From Zhongshania marina (GTDB lineage Bacteria; Pseudomonadota; Gammaproteobacteria; Pseudomonadales; Spongiibacteraceae), in assembly GCF_002915595.1 (NCBI RefSeq), contig NZ_PQGG01000024.1:1-64000 (forward strand): a DNA stretch of 64,000 nucleotides, in the 5' to 3' direction. Below are positions 7,850-16,421 of this stretch, in pieces (the first letter of the stretch is position 1; each line of letters opens with the position of its first letter). A model generated the notes under the pieces. The model worked only from the letters and a program-made list of their open reading frames with translations, was not told where the DNA came from and made no database searches. The translations under genes were made by a program, and so were the position numbers.

Positions 7850-7965
7850 GATCTTAAATCCAAAGAATAAACATTATTCGCTAGTGTGCGGGGTGAATGA
7901 GCTGCTTGCAATATAGCGGGATCAGTCACGGTGATAGCGTGTTGGTCATGATAAACGGAGGGATG

Positions 7966-7994
7966 AATTTGCCGCCGATGCTTGGCGGCAAATT
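7966..7994 (-). terminator. Hairpin downstream of the tiny membrane-protein genes
   Basis: A perfect 11-bp stem, AATTTGCCGCC at 7966-7976 and GGCGGCAAATT at 7984-7994, lies 40 bp after the stop of the second tiny gene on the minus strand. It probably ends their transcript, although the T run is poor. Confidence 0.6.
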
Positions 7995-8033
7995 TTACTT
8001 CTTATCTGAGCGTGGAGATGGTTGTTAAGTCAC

Positions 8034-8153
8034 TCAGAAGAGTGTGGCGATGCAATAATACAAGCCTGTGAAAACGATGGAGATCAGGCTAAATTTTGCG
8101 CCATGCTGAGCAATGTCACTAATCGTACACGCCGTATCGGTGTGCGAGTTCAT
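8034..8153 (-). CDS. Tiny single-span membrane protein B
   Basis: A 39-residue open reading frame found by reading the gap directly. ATG 8153 is preceded by GAGGA with 7 bases before the start, a good ribosome site. The N-terminal half is polar (MNSHTDTACTISDIAQHG) and the rest is one hydrophobic segment, AKFSLISIVFTGLYYCIATL, ending in Phe. The segment aligns with that of the preceding 41-residue gene: A-K-[FY]-S-L-[IL]-[ST]-I-V-x-x-G-[IL]-x-x-C. It is not recognised as a known family. It is followed by a hairpin. The translation signal, paralogy and terminator argue that it is real. Confidence 0.62.
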   Translation of the reverse strand: MNSHTDTACTISDIAQHGAKFSLISIVFTGLYYCIATLF

Positions 8154-8180
8154 TTTTAAATCCTCGTAGTTGATAGAAGC

Positions 8181-8306
8181 TTAGATCAAACTAATAAAGC
8201 AAGACGCGATGCCGACAGCAACAATCGTTAGCAGGCTGTATTTGGCAACTAATTCGCCGATTACGTTAGAGTCTTGATTTTGTACTGCTTGTTGTAATTG
8301 AGTCAT
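8181..8306 (-). CDS. Tiny single-span membrane protein A
   Basis: A 41-residue open reading frame. ATG 8306 has CGGAG 8 bases upstream. The first 20 residues are polar with many Gln and Asn; residues about 22-41 form one hydrophobic span, AKYSLLTIVAVGIASCFISL, ending in Ile. The span is clearly related to that of the next gene, which starts 27 bp downstream with its own ribosome site. The two would be co-transcribed from a promoter in 8307-8590. No family is recognised. Possible roles include regulating a membrane enzyme, a toxin-like peptide pair or a respiratory accessory subunit; none is shown. Confidence 0.65.
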   Translation of the reverse strand: MTQLQQAVQNQDSNVIGELVAKYSLLTIVAVGIASCFISLI

Positions 8307-8593
8307 GGTAGTGCTCCGTGTATTAAGTTTGTGTTTGTCTTGATGACGGAGTCAGTATACGAAGAATCAATAAATATTTGGGTTACATAAAGGCTGTCAT
8401 AACGGGCTTAAAATATTGCTTTTACACGCTTTTTTAATCATTTGGATAGAATTGCAGGGAAGTAAAAACAAGGACTTAGCGCTTCTATTACCGAATATTT
8501 AAGCAGCGTTTAAGTGGGTGTAATGATGGCGCGGGGGTTAAATAGTTGTAATAACAGGGAAAAACCTCTGACAGCAGTGTTTTTTTAAAATTA
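8307..8593. other. Intergenic region, probable promoter of the tiny genes
   Basis: A 287-bp AT-rich stretch with no gene. On the minus strand TATACT about 50 bases before ATG 8306 could be a -10 element, but no good -35 matches it. Nothing else is recognised. Confidence 0.4.
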
Positions 8594-9334
8594 TTAAGCG
8601 CTCTTTAGATTGTATTCCCTGAGTAGTTCACCAACTAAAAAACTTTCAACCGCGACCGCGCCACGGGCAAACCAATCATCAGCCTCAATCTTGCTTCCCA
8701 CCTCGTATATAAGAATGGGCCACGGGAGGGTGCATAGATCAACTTCTATGGGAACACAGTTGCGGTCGCAGAATAAAACTTCAGGTTGTAACTCGACCAG
8801 CGCAGCCGACTGGGGATCTGGCCACACATCAAATACCGCGCCAAAGCGTTGCCAACCCTCGTGAAGGGCGAGGCGGAGGGCACTAAGTTCAAAACTAATG
8901 AGAATACAGCGAGAGGCTACGGGACGCAGCGCGTTAATAACAGCGTTGACAACTATTTGCTCGCCAAATTGCGTAAGGCTTTCCTCTTTAATTTCGACGT
9001 AGGCATTTACGGCAGGGTTGGCTTGGAGGAGGTCTACGATGTCGCTGAGCCGGCACATGGGATTGTGCGGAAATGCATTACCTAAGCGATAGCTTTCGCT
9101 AGCAAAAAATGTGTCCAGCTCGGCGGCGGGGTAATCCCAAATCAAGCCTTCACGCTGACACATGCGCATTAAATTGGCGTCGTGAAAAACATAGGGAACG
9201 TGGTCGGCGCTAAGTTGAATGTCTAGCTCAATATTCACTGCGCCCGCTTGGATTGCCTGTTCAAAGGCGATGAGGGTGTTTTCTGGGTAGTGCTGACGCC
9301 AGCCGCGGTGGGCAACAAAGTTTTCTGCTTGCAT
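8594..9334 (-). CDS. Glycerophosphodiester phosphodiesterase
   Basis: A 246-residue cytosolic GDPD-family enzyme that should hydrolyse glycerophosphodiesters to an alcohol and glycerol 3-phosphate. The catalytic set is visible: His9-Arg10 in VAHRGW, Glu36 and Asp38 in NIELDIQLS, and His51 in YVFHD. YVEIKEES provides the later metal-binding Glu and Lys. There is no signal peptide, so it is the UgpQ-like cytoplasmic type. It is a single gene divergent from asnS. The N-terminal Met precedes HRG by seven residues, which is normal. Confidence 0.88.
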   Translation of the reverse strand: MQAENFVAHRGWRQHYPENTLIAFEQAIQAGAVNIELDIQLSADHVPYVFHDANLMRMCQREGLIWDYPAAELDTFFASESYRLGNAFPHNPMCRLSDIVDLLQANPAVNAYVEIKEESLTQFGEQIVVNAVINALRPVASRCILISFELSALRLALHEGWQRFGAVFDVWPDPQSAALVELQPEVLFCDRNCVPIEVDLCTLPWPILIYEVGSKIEADDWFARGAVAVESFLVGELLREYNLKSA

Positions 9335-9497
9335 ATCAATTTCACCGCGAATGAACGTGTAGAACAGTATCTAATTTATTTTAGCCGGAATAAAGCGTCG
9401 AGCTATTGTCCGATCAAAAAACCGCCTCGGCAATGACTACTGCTATTGGATTTGCGCGCCTATAATGCGAACTTGGTTTATATCTTTTGGAGAACAT

Positions 9498-10892
<1,395 letters not shown>

Positions 10893-10905
10893 GTTGGATG
10901 CTTTG

Positions 10906-10931
10906 ATGTGCCGGCGTGCTAGCCGGCACAT
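10906..10931. terminator. Hairpin between asnS and nsrR
   Basis: A perfect 10-bp stem, ATGTGCCGGC at 10906-10915 and GCCGGCACAT at 10922-10931. It lies between the convergent stops of asnS and nsrR and can serve both. GTTTAAGCG follows on the plus strand. Confidence 0.7.
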
Positions 10932-10933
10932 GT

Positions 10934-11359
10934 TTAAGCGTCTTGAAAGAGGATGGCGCGAGTCTCGTTATCGAGTAGATCGGCCAGCGTATATGCCGCT
11001 AATACGGCTAGAAAAGCCTCAACGGCTTTTTCTAATAAGCCTTTTAATTTACAGCTGCTGATAATTCGGCAGGGCTGCTCATTGCAATTGATGGGCTTCA
11101 GTGTTGTTTCAAAATGACTTACCACATCTACCAGCGCAATTTCTTCTGCTGGTTTGCTCAGCCGAATACCGCCCCCTTTTCCCCGTGTTGCCTCTACATA
11201 ACCCAAGCGCACTAAGTGCATAACCACTTTCGATATGTGATTTGATGAAATGCCGTAGTAGTCACAGATATGCTGAATAGTGCTTTGCTCTTCGGCTGGT
11301 AAATGCGCTAAAAATATTAGCGTCCGAAAGGCATAGTCGGTCTGTTTGCTTAATTTCAT
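10934..11359 (-). CDS. nsrR: Rrf2-family nitric-oxide sensor NsrR
   Basis: A 141-residue winged-helix repressor. The N-terminus, MKLSKQTDYAFRTLIFLA, and the wing RGKGGGIRL match NsrR. The [Fe-S] ligand cysteines Cys92, Cys97 and Cys103 have the C-x4-C-x5-C spacing of E. coli NsrR (91, 96, 102), within INCNEQPCRIISSCKLKG. Nitric oxide would damage the cluster and relieve repression. It is divergent from a truncated haemoglobin gene, and a good NsrR site lies between the two. ATG 11359 is preferred; a TTG at 11380 is in frame but would add seven residues before the conserved MKLS start. Confidence 0.92.
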   Translation of the reverse strand: MKLSKQTDYAFRTLIFLAHLPAEEQSTIQHICDYYGISSNHISKVVMHLVRLGYVEATRGKGGGIRLSKPAEEIALVDVVSHFETTLKPINCNEQPCRIISSCKLKGLLEKAVEAFLAVLAAYTLADLLDNETRAILFQDA

Positions 11360-11409
11360 CGTTAGAGTATTGCGCCGCAATAAAAGATGCAGGTATTATA
11401 CATGTTTTA

Positions 11410-11432
11410 AATATGCATAATAAATGCATGTT
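11410..11432. promoter_or_regulatory. Predicted NsrR operator
   Basis: A 23-bp near-palindrome with two ATGCAT half-cores at 11413-11418 and 11424-11429, 5 bp apart, flanked by AA and TT. It matches the known NsrR pattern AAnATGCAT-N5-ATGCATnTT. It lies 20 bp before the start of the truncated haemoglobin gene and 50 bp from nsrR, so it could control both. Confidence 0.82.
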
Positions 11433-11451
11433 ATTTGTGAGGGTTGAGAAT

Positions 11452-11808
11452 ATGACAACATTGTATGAGCGCATAGGTGGTGAAGCTGCGGTTGATAAGG
11501 CAGTAGATATTTTCTATGACAAAATTATGGCTGATGAGCGCATTAGTTCATTCTTTGAAAATATTGATATGTTTGCGCAGGCTCGCAAGCAAAAGCTGTT
11601 TTTAACGATGGTGTTTGGCGGTCCCAGTGAGTACACCGGTAAAGATATGCGCAGTGGTCACGCCGGGATGGGTATTGATGATAGCCATTTTAATGCAGTC
11701 GTGGAAAATTTAGCGGCGACACTCGCTGAGCTTGGCGTGAGTAATGATGATATTGGCGAAGTCGCGAAAATTGCGGAAAGTGTCCGCGACGATGTGTTAA
11801 ATCGTTAA
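11452..11808 (+). CDS. Group I truncated haemoglobin
   Basis: A 118-residue globin. It starts with the family signature TTLYERIGG, has Phe21-Tyr22 (B9/B10 positions) in IFYDKIM, the FGGP turn and the probable proximal haem ligand His70 in SGHAGMGI. Group I truncated haemoglobins bind oxygen and NO and can turn NO into nitrate. The position next to nsrR with an NsrR site in its promoter supports nitric-oxide detoxification. ATG 11452 with GAGGG 8 bases upstream was chosen; the ATG at 11413 lies inside the operator and is unlikely. Confidence 0.92.
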   Translation: MTTLYERIGGEAAVDKAVDIFYDKIMADERISSFFENIDMFAQARKQKLFLTMVFGGPSEYTGKDMRSGHAGMGIDDSHFNAVVENLAATLAELGVSNDDIGEVAKIAESVRDDVLNR

Positions 11809-11841
11809 GAATACTGACTTGTCGATTTACCTATAAGTTGC

Positions 11842-11877
11842 GACTTGATTCGGTGCTGCGCTAGCCCCGAATCAAGT
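11842..11877. terminator. Bidirectional terminator after truncated haemoglobin gene
   Basis: An 11-bp stem, ACTTGATTCGG at 11842-11852 and CCGAATCAAGT at 11867-11877, lies between the convergent globin and RNase genes. Short T and A tracts flank it. Confidence 0.72.
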
Positions 11878-11923
11878 TTAAGCACTGATTGCTTTGTCAG
11901 GTCAAAACGATTTGCTTGGTCTT

Positions 11924-13816
11924 CTAGTCAACCAATAAAAACATCAGTTTGCGCTGGAAGTCGTCAAGCTCTGAGGTTTTCACTTTAAGCAATTGATCTA
12001 GTTGGAACGACTGTTTGTCGTTATACAGGCGCAGGGTGTCGGCGTCGAAACTCAATTTCTCGGGAATGGTGCGGGCCTCTACAAAGCCGCTAATTCCAGT
12101 GTCGAGCAATTCAACTGTAAAGCCACCGCCATTCACATGAGCGATGCGGGCATCGTAAACGGTATCCGAGGTATTGCGCGCCAGATACTGGTATTGCAAC
12201 CATTGCTCCATCTGCTTGCTCGCCTGCCGGCCGTTGCGAATGGCTTCTAGCAAGGTGTTTAGCTCATCTTCATTTGGCAGTATGGGGGTTTCATTATTCA
12301 GTTTGGCGCGAATGCAGCGCTGCACTAGCAGGTCGCTGTATTTGCGTAGTGGCGATGTAAAGGTGGTGTAGCGCTCTAGGCCAAGCCCAAAGTGCGGCTT
12401 GGCTTGGATGCTGATGTCGCCAGGTTGCAGCATGCGGGCAAAAATACTGCGCAAGGGCAGGGGTGATTCGCTGCTTTCGCAGGCCTTAATCAGTGCTTTA
12501 TAGCCAGCAAGTGTGGCAATGTCGCAGTCGGCAGCACTTGGTATTTCTTTGCTGATAACGGTGCGGACATTGTCGTAGCGATCTTCGCGCAAGCCGGCGT
12601 GGCAGACAAAAAGTGCTGGAGCATCGGCTAGCCAAATTGCCGCGCTGCGATTGGCTGCGAGCATGCACTCTTCTACTAGGCGGTGGGCGTCGTTGCGCTC
12701 AATCTTTGTAATACTTTCAATTTTACGTTGCTCATTTAGCTGGAAATAAAAATCCGGCTGCTCGGGCATAATAATGTGGTGTTCGCTGCGGTACTTTTTC
12801 AGTGCCACGCTCGCTGCGTGTAAATCCTTTAGGCAGGCTTGATCTAACTCCATTTCATTGTGGAGGTGGGCGTGAACATCGCTGTAGCTCAGTTTTGCTT
12901 TAGAGCGAATAAGTGCCTCGCTAAATTGAATATCACTAATCTCACCCTCAGTGCTGACTTGCAAGGTGCAGACAATAGCGCAGCGATCTTCGTCGGCCAC
13001 CAGTGAACAGCTACCTTGCGAGATGGGGTTTGGCAGCATGGTTTGGGTGAAACCGGGTAAATACACGGTGTTCGCGCGCTGTTGGGCGGCGCGATCTAAT
13101 GCGCTGCCGGGGCGAATAAACGCACCGGGGTCGGCAACCGCAATGTGCAGCTCCCAGCCATTGTCATTGGCTTGTGCCCACAGGGCATCGTCGATGTCAC
13201 GGGTTTCCGCAGAGTCGATGGTAACAAAGGGAATATCGCGCAGGTCTTTGCGAGAATCGGCGCGCAGGTCGCCGCCAATGCTGCAGTCTTTTGGCCAGTC
13301 TCTTGGCAGCTTGAACTTGCGCTGGGTGTATTTGCCTTCAATACCAGCGGTGTCGGGGCTGCCGATATTCTCTAAGACTTTGACCTGTGACTTACCGTCT
13401 TTGAAAGGGTGCTGGGCCACTTGGCAGTAAAGAAAATCGCCTTCGCTGCACTTTTTGCGTTGCGAGGGTGGAATAAAAAGCAGCTTATTAAAGCGCGGTA
13501 AATCTGGTTCGACAAAATGGCCTTGGCCACGAACCACATAGCGGCCAGTAAAGCAGTCTAGCGGGCTTTCTAGCAGCTTTTCTAATTCGGCTTTGAACTT
13601 GCCCTTGTCATCAGTGAGAACGTTTATGCGTACTCGGTCGCCGGGGAAAACCCGTTGCATATCGTCGGGAGCAAGAAAGACATCGCGACCGTCGTCTAGG
13701 CGTACAAACCCAAAGCGCCGTTGGCTGCCGCGGACTTCGCCGTCGCCTTGATCTTTAGAGTCGATTATTTGGGTTTTCAGCTGGCTAAGCTGCTGCAGGG
13801 CGTTTTTGTCGAGCAT
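11924..13816 (-). CDS. RNase II/R family 3'-5' exoribonuclease
   Basis: A 630-residue RNB-domain protein, near the size of E. coli RNase II (644). Cold-shock-like domains fill the N-terminal 180 residues, with FGFVRLDDGRDVFLAP near residue 40. The RNB active site is TIDSAETRDIDDALWA, with DIDDAL at about 207-212 holding metal-binding aspartates. An S1-like segment with GGGFTVELLDTGISGFVE closes the protein. It degrades single-stranded RNA processively. ATG 13816 starts the conserved MLDKNALQQLSQL; the longer frame to 13924 has no plausible homology. It is divergent from phoH with 354 bp between. RNase II versus R is not settled by sequence alone. Confidence 0.88.
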   Translation of the reverse strand: MLDKNALQQLSQLKTQIIDSKDQGDGEVRGSQRRFGFVRLDDGRDVFLAPDDMQRVFPGDRVRINVLTDDKGKFKAELEKLLESPLDCFTGRYVVRGQGHFVEPDLPRFNKLLFIPPSQRKKCSEGDFLYCQVAQHPFKDGKSQVKVLENIGSPDTAGIEGKYTQRKFKLPRDWPKDCSIGGDLRADSRKDLRDIPFVTIDSAETRDIDDALWAQANDNGWELHIAVADPGAFIRPGSALDRAAQQRANTVYLPGFTQTMLPNPISQGSCSLVADEDRCAIVCTLQVSTEGEISDIQFSEALIRSKAKLSYSDVHAHLHNEMELDQACLKDLHAASVALKKYRSEHHIIMPEQPDFYFQLNEQRKIESITKIERNDAHRLVEECMLAANRSAAIWLADAPALFVCHAGLREDRYDNVRTVISKEIPSAADCDIATLAGYKALIKACESSESPLPLRSIFARMLQPGDISIQAKPHFGLGLERYTTFTSPLRKYSDLLVQRCIRAKLNNETPILPNEDELNTLLEAIRNGRQASKQMEQWLQYQYLARNTSDTVYDARIAHVNGGGFTVELLDTGISGFVEARTIPEKLSFDADTLRLYNDKQSFQLDQLLKVKTSELDDFQRKLMFLLVD

Positions 13817-13907
13817 GGATCGATGGTACCTGTGTTCGGGTCGCGAAAAAGGGGTACAGGGTAGCGGAAATGTGTGACGGAGTCTTCCGATATCACAGCG
13901 ATAACGG

Positions 13908-13936
13908 TTGACAATGTAGGTCATCGCTTTTAATAA
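13908..13936 (+). promoter_or_regulatory. Sigma-70 promoter for phoH
   Basis: TTGACA at 13908-13913 is a perfect -35, then a 17-bp spacer, then TAATAA at 13931-13936 as -10. It faces phoH, and initiation near 13943 would give a leader of about 228 nt. It lies just upstream of the RNase start on the other strand. Confidence 0.65.
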
Positions 13937-13943
13937 TCAAGCT

Positions 13944-14170
13944 ACGCTGTGTTGTATGGATCGGTCTATTGCCGTCACGCTTTCATCGCCTTCGGGCTTA
14001 CAGTCACCAACCCTCTGCGCGCTGTACCAGCTCAGCTTCGCGACATCAGTCCTACGCTCCGCGAGCTGGCGTTTTCCTCCTAAATACCCCCCTTATCGAT
14101 CTCCGAATTGGCTATTTATTGGCCGTGCTGGGTGTCGACTTTTATTTATGCTGTCAACAGAGAGTGCCTT
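13944..14170 (+). other. Long untranslated leader of phoH
   Basis: About 227 bp without a credible gene between the predicted promoter and ATG 14171. It includes an imperfect hairpin formed by CAGCTTCGCG near 14033-14042 and CGCGAGCTG near 14060-14068, followed by GCGTTTT. This could be structure in the RNA or a chance palindrome. The open frames here have no recognisable protein character. Confidence 0.4.
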
Positions 14171-15556
14171 ATGGAAAAAGTCTTTGTTCTTGATACCAAC
14201 GTATTACTGCATGACCCAATGGCGTTAAACGCCTTTCATGAACATCGGGTGGTAATACCGATGACGGTGTTGGAGGAGTTAGATCATATCAAGGATAGGC
14301 GCGACAAAGACGTGAGTCGCGAGGCGAGGATTGCGATAAACGCCATCGACAAAATTTTATTCAATGCCAGTCCCAAGGCGATTCAAGAGGGCGTGCCAAT
14401 TCCCAATGCCCGCAATGGCGATGAAAATGGCAGCTTGGCCATTTTTCCTGATCAATTAATCAACCACGATGTACCCGCGCCCTATTTAGATGGCAGCCAA
14501 CAGCAGGCCAACGACAATCGCATTATTAATGTCGCCCTGCATTTGCAGGTGAAGAACCCCAAGGCTTATGTCTGCCTAGTGACAAAAGACATCAATATGC
14601 GTTTAAAGGCCAAGGGCTCAGGGCTGGAGAATGTTGAAGACTATCGCAAAGACCGTGTTCTTGAAGATATTCAGTACATGGCCAAGGGCTACGAGCACCT
14701 GCCGGGCAACTTCTGGAGTCAGGTCGACAAGGTTGACACCCTCCGCGAGGGTGGACAGACCTTGCATGTGTTAAATCGCAGCGTGCTGCCAAAGGTGCAT
14801 ATAAACGAATTTCTTTATGATGACAGCGGCTTTGCCAGCATGGTGAGGTCTATAGACGAAGACAAGCTTGAGCTATTGGATTTAAGCCGAGACCAGCTCA
14901 TGCATCAGCGTATGTGGGGGCTGAGCCCGCGCAACTTTGAGCAGGCTATGGCTTTCTTTTTGATCTCGCGGCCGCATATCGATATGACGGTACTAACCGG
15001 CCCCGCAGGTTCGGGTAAAACCCTCATCGCCCTCGCTTATGGCCTGCACGCAATATTAGAAGAAAAGCGCTTTGACAAGATGATAGTGGCGCGCTCGACG
15101 CCGCCAATGGCTGAAGATATCGGGTTTCTGCCCGGCACCGAAGAGGAGAAAATGGCGCCGTGGCTGGCGGCTTTTGAAGACAACCTCGAAGTCTTGCACG
15201 GCACCGATGAGTCGCCCTATAGCAGCATTGAATACGTTAAAGATAAGGCGAATATTCAATTCAAATCCCTGAATTTTATGCGGGGTCGTTCCTTTAATAA
15301 TGCCTATATTGTGATTGATGAGGCACAGGGCCTCACCCAATTCCAGTTGAAATCAATTATTACCCGGGTGGGGGTTAATTCAAAAATAGTCGTTCTGGGT
15401 AACCTCGCACAGATCGACAATAAATACATATCGCCGTTAACCTCAGGCCTAACCTACCTTGTGGAAAAAAGTAAAAACTTTGAGCACGCCGGCGTGATGC
15501 ATGTGAATGGTATAGAACGATCTCGTTTAGCGGCGTTTGCCGAGGAAAACTTATAG
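14171..15556 (+). CDS. PhoH-family ATPase with N-terminal PIN domain
   Basis: A 461-residue PIN-PhoH fusion (YlaK type). The PIN ribonuclease domain starts at once with KVFVLDTNVLLHDPMAL, the first acidic residue of the nuclease site, and includes VIPMTVLEELDHIKD. The PhoH ATPase follows with TGPAGSGKTLIALAY (Walker A) and YIVIDEAQ (Walker B). Such proteins are RNA helicase-nucleases in mycobacteria. ATG 14171 follows a CTTT sequence; the upstream frame to 14108 lacks PIN-domain character. It is a single gene with a long leader. Function in this organism is inferred. Confidence 0.9.
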   Translation: MEKVFVLDTNVLLHDPMALNAFHEHRVVIPMTVLEELDHIKDRRDKDVSREARIAINAIDKILFNASPKAIQEGVPIPNARNGDENGSLAIFPDQLINHDVPAPYLDGSQQQANDNRIINVALHLQVKNPKAYVCLVTKDINMRLKAKGSGLENVEDYRKDRVLEDIQYMAKGYEHLPGNFWSQVDKVDTLREGGQTLHVLNRSVLPKVHINEFLYDDSGFASMVRSIDEDKLELLDLSRDQLMHQRMWGLSPRNFEQAMAFFLISRPHIDMTVLTGPAGSGKTLIALAYGLHAILEEKRFDKMIVARSTPPMAEDIGFLPGTEEEKMAPWLAAFEDNLEVLHGTDESPYSSIEYVKDKANIQFKSLNFMRGRSFNNAYIVIDEAQGLTQFQLKSIITRVGVNSKIVVLGNLAQIDNKYISPLTSGLTYLVEKSKNFEHAGVMHVNGIERSRLAAFAEENL

Positions 15557-15712
15557 GCCAATATAGTGCGATAATGGTCTCGGTGGCGTTAGCCTGTGCT
15601 TTCGCGACCGATACCGCATTTTGAAGTTTGTCAATACGGTGATATGCGCCTGTGAGTTGTCGTTTACTAGGCGTATGGTGCTAGTTTCAAATACCAAAAT
15701 GACGGTGCGACT

Positions 15713-15961
15713 ATGACTCTTATTCAGGAACAGCGCGATGGACGCCCAGCGATTCCTGAGAACGCGCTAGAATTGCTGACAGATATGCAAAAAATTGCCC
15801 TGCGCCGGATCGAAAATTTTGGCTGGACGCTTAAATTTATTCGCCAGCCGAGTTTTGAGCCGCCGCTTGTCGTGGTAGAAAACTCGACGGGGGTCAATAT
15901 TGGCGTATTAGAAGAAGATGGCGGCGTGAATTTAAGCCCGCGCATTGTGCTGCGGGAGTAA
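15713..15961 (+). CDS. Conserved hypothetical protein, 82 residues
   Basis: A small soluble protein with no recognised domain. It has an N-terminal helical half (IPENALELLTDMQKIALRRIENFGW) and a C-terminal beta-rich half (LKFIRQPSFEPPLVVVENSTGVNIGVLEEDG). It has no signal or membrane segment and no Cys. The amphipathic pattern and regular composition suggest a real gene. It is convergent with the DUF971 gene, with 14 bp between the stops. I do not recognise a function. Confidence 0.72.
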   Translation: MTLIQEQRDGRPAIPENALELLTDMQKIALRRIENFGWTLKFIRQPSFEPPLVVVENSTGVNIGVLEEDGGVNLSPRIVLRE

Positions 15962-15975
15962 TTTGGCCGAGGGTA

Positions 15976-16359
15976 TTAATTGAAAAATTTAACGACCTGT
16001 TCGTCTGGGTCGCGGCTGGCCTTATTGTCATCCAGCTTTTGTAGATACGCCTTCCACAGCGCATCGCGTTGTTCGCACAATTCCCGCAAATACGTCCACG
16101 AATAAATCCCGCTGTCGTGACCGTCACTAAAAACCAATTGCAGCGCGTAATTGCCAACTGGAATAAGCTCGGTAATTTGTACATTAAGTTTGCCGGTTTG
16201 CAGGGTTTCCTGCCCCGCACCGTGGCCCCGCACCTCTGCAGATGGCGAGTGCACCCGTAAAAATTCACTATCTAAGGTAAACTGCTCGCCACTGGCATAG
16301 CTAAGTTCCAGCTGCTGAGACTGTTTGCGGAATTTAATGTCGGTGGGTGCTTGGTTCAT
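15976..16359 (-). CDS. DUF971 domain protein
   Basis: A 127-residue protein with the DUF971 fold, shared with the N-terminal domain of gamma-butyrobetaine hydroxylase. Hallmarks are LELSYASGEQFTLDSEFLRVHSPSAEVRGHG and YALQLVFSDGHDSGIYSWTYLRELC, the latter with the diagnostic DGHDSGIYSW. Bacterial stand-alone copies often sit beside iron-sulfur or protease genes; function is not established. It is downstream of hslVU on the same strand and may be co-transcribed through the palindrome at 16394-16416. Confidence 0.9.
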   Translation of the reverse strand: MNQAPTDIKFRKQSQQLELSYASGEQFTLDSEFLRVHSPSAEVRGHGAGQETLQTGKLNVQITELIPVGNYALQLVFSDGHDSGIYSWTYLRELCEQRDALWKAYLQKLDDNKASRDPDEQVVKFFN

Positions 16360-16393
16360 GCTGTTATCCGTGATTGGCTAAATGCTGGGCATG

Positions 16394-16416
16394 CGTCGGA
16401 CGTCAGACGTCCGACG
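16394..16416 (-). repeat. Perfect palindrome after hslU
   Basis: CGTCGGACGTC at 16394-16404, a single A, then GACGTCCGACG at 16406-16416: 11 bp perfectly paired around one base. It lies between hslU and the DUF971 gene. There is no T run, so it is likelier a processing or attenuation element, or a REP-like palindrome, than a terminator. Confidence 0.75.
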
Positions 16417-16421
16417 TGACC

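Noticed and set aside
12951-13430. A 159-codon frame on the plus strand
   Set aside because: It is antisense to the RNase II family gene, whose own frame has the conserved motifs.
13956-14228. A 90-codon frame between the RNase and phoH genes
   Set aside because: It overlaps the start of phoH in another frame, has low-complexity Ser/Arg composition and no ribosome site.
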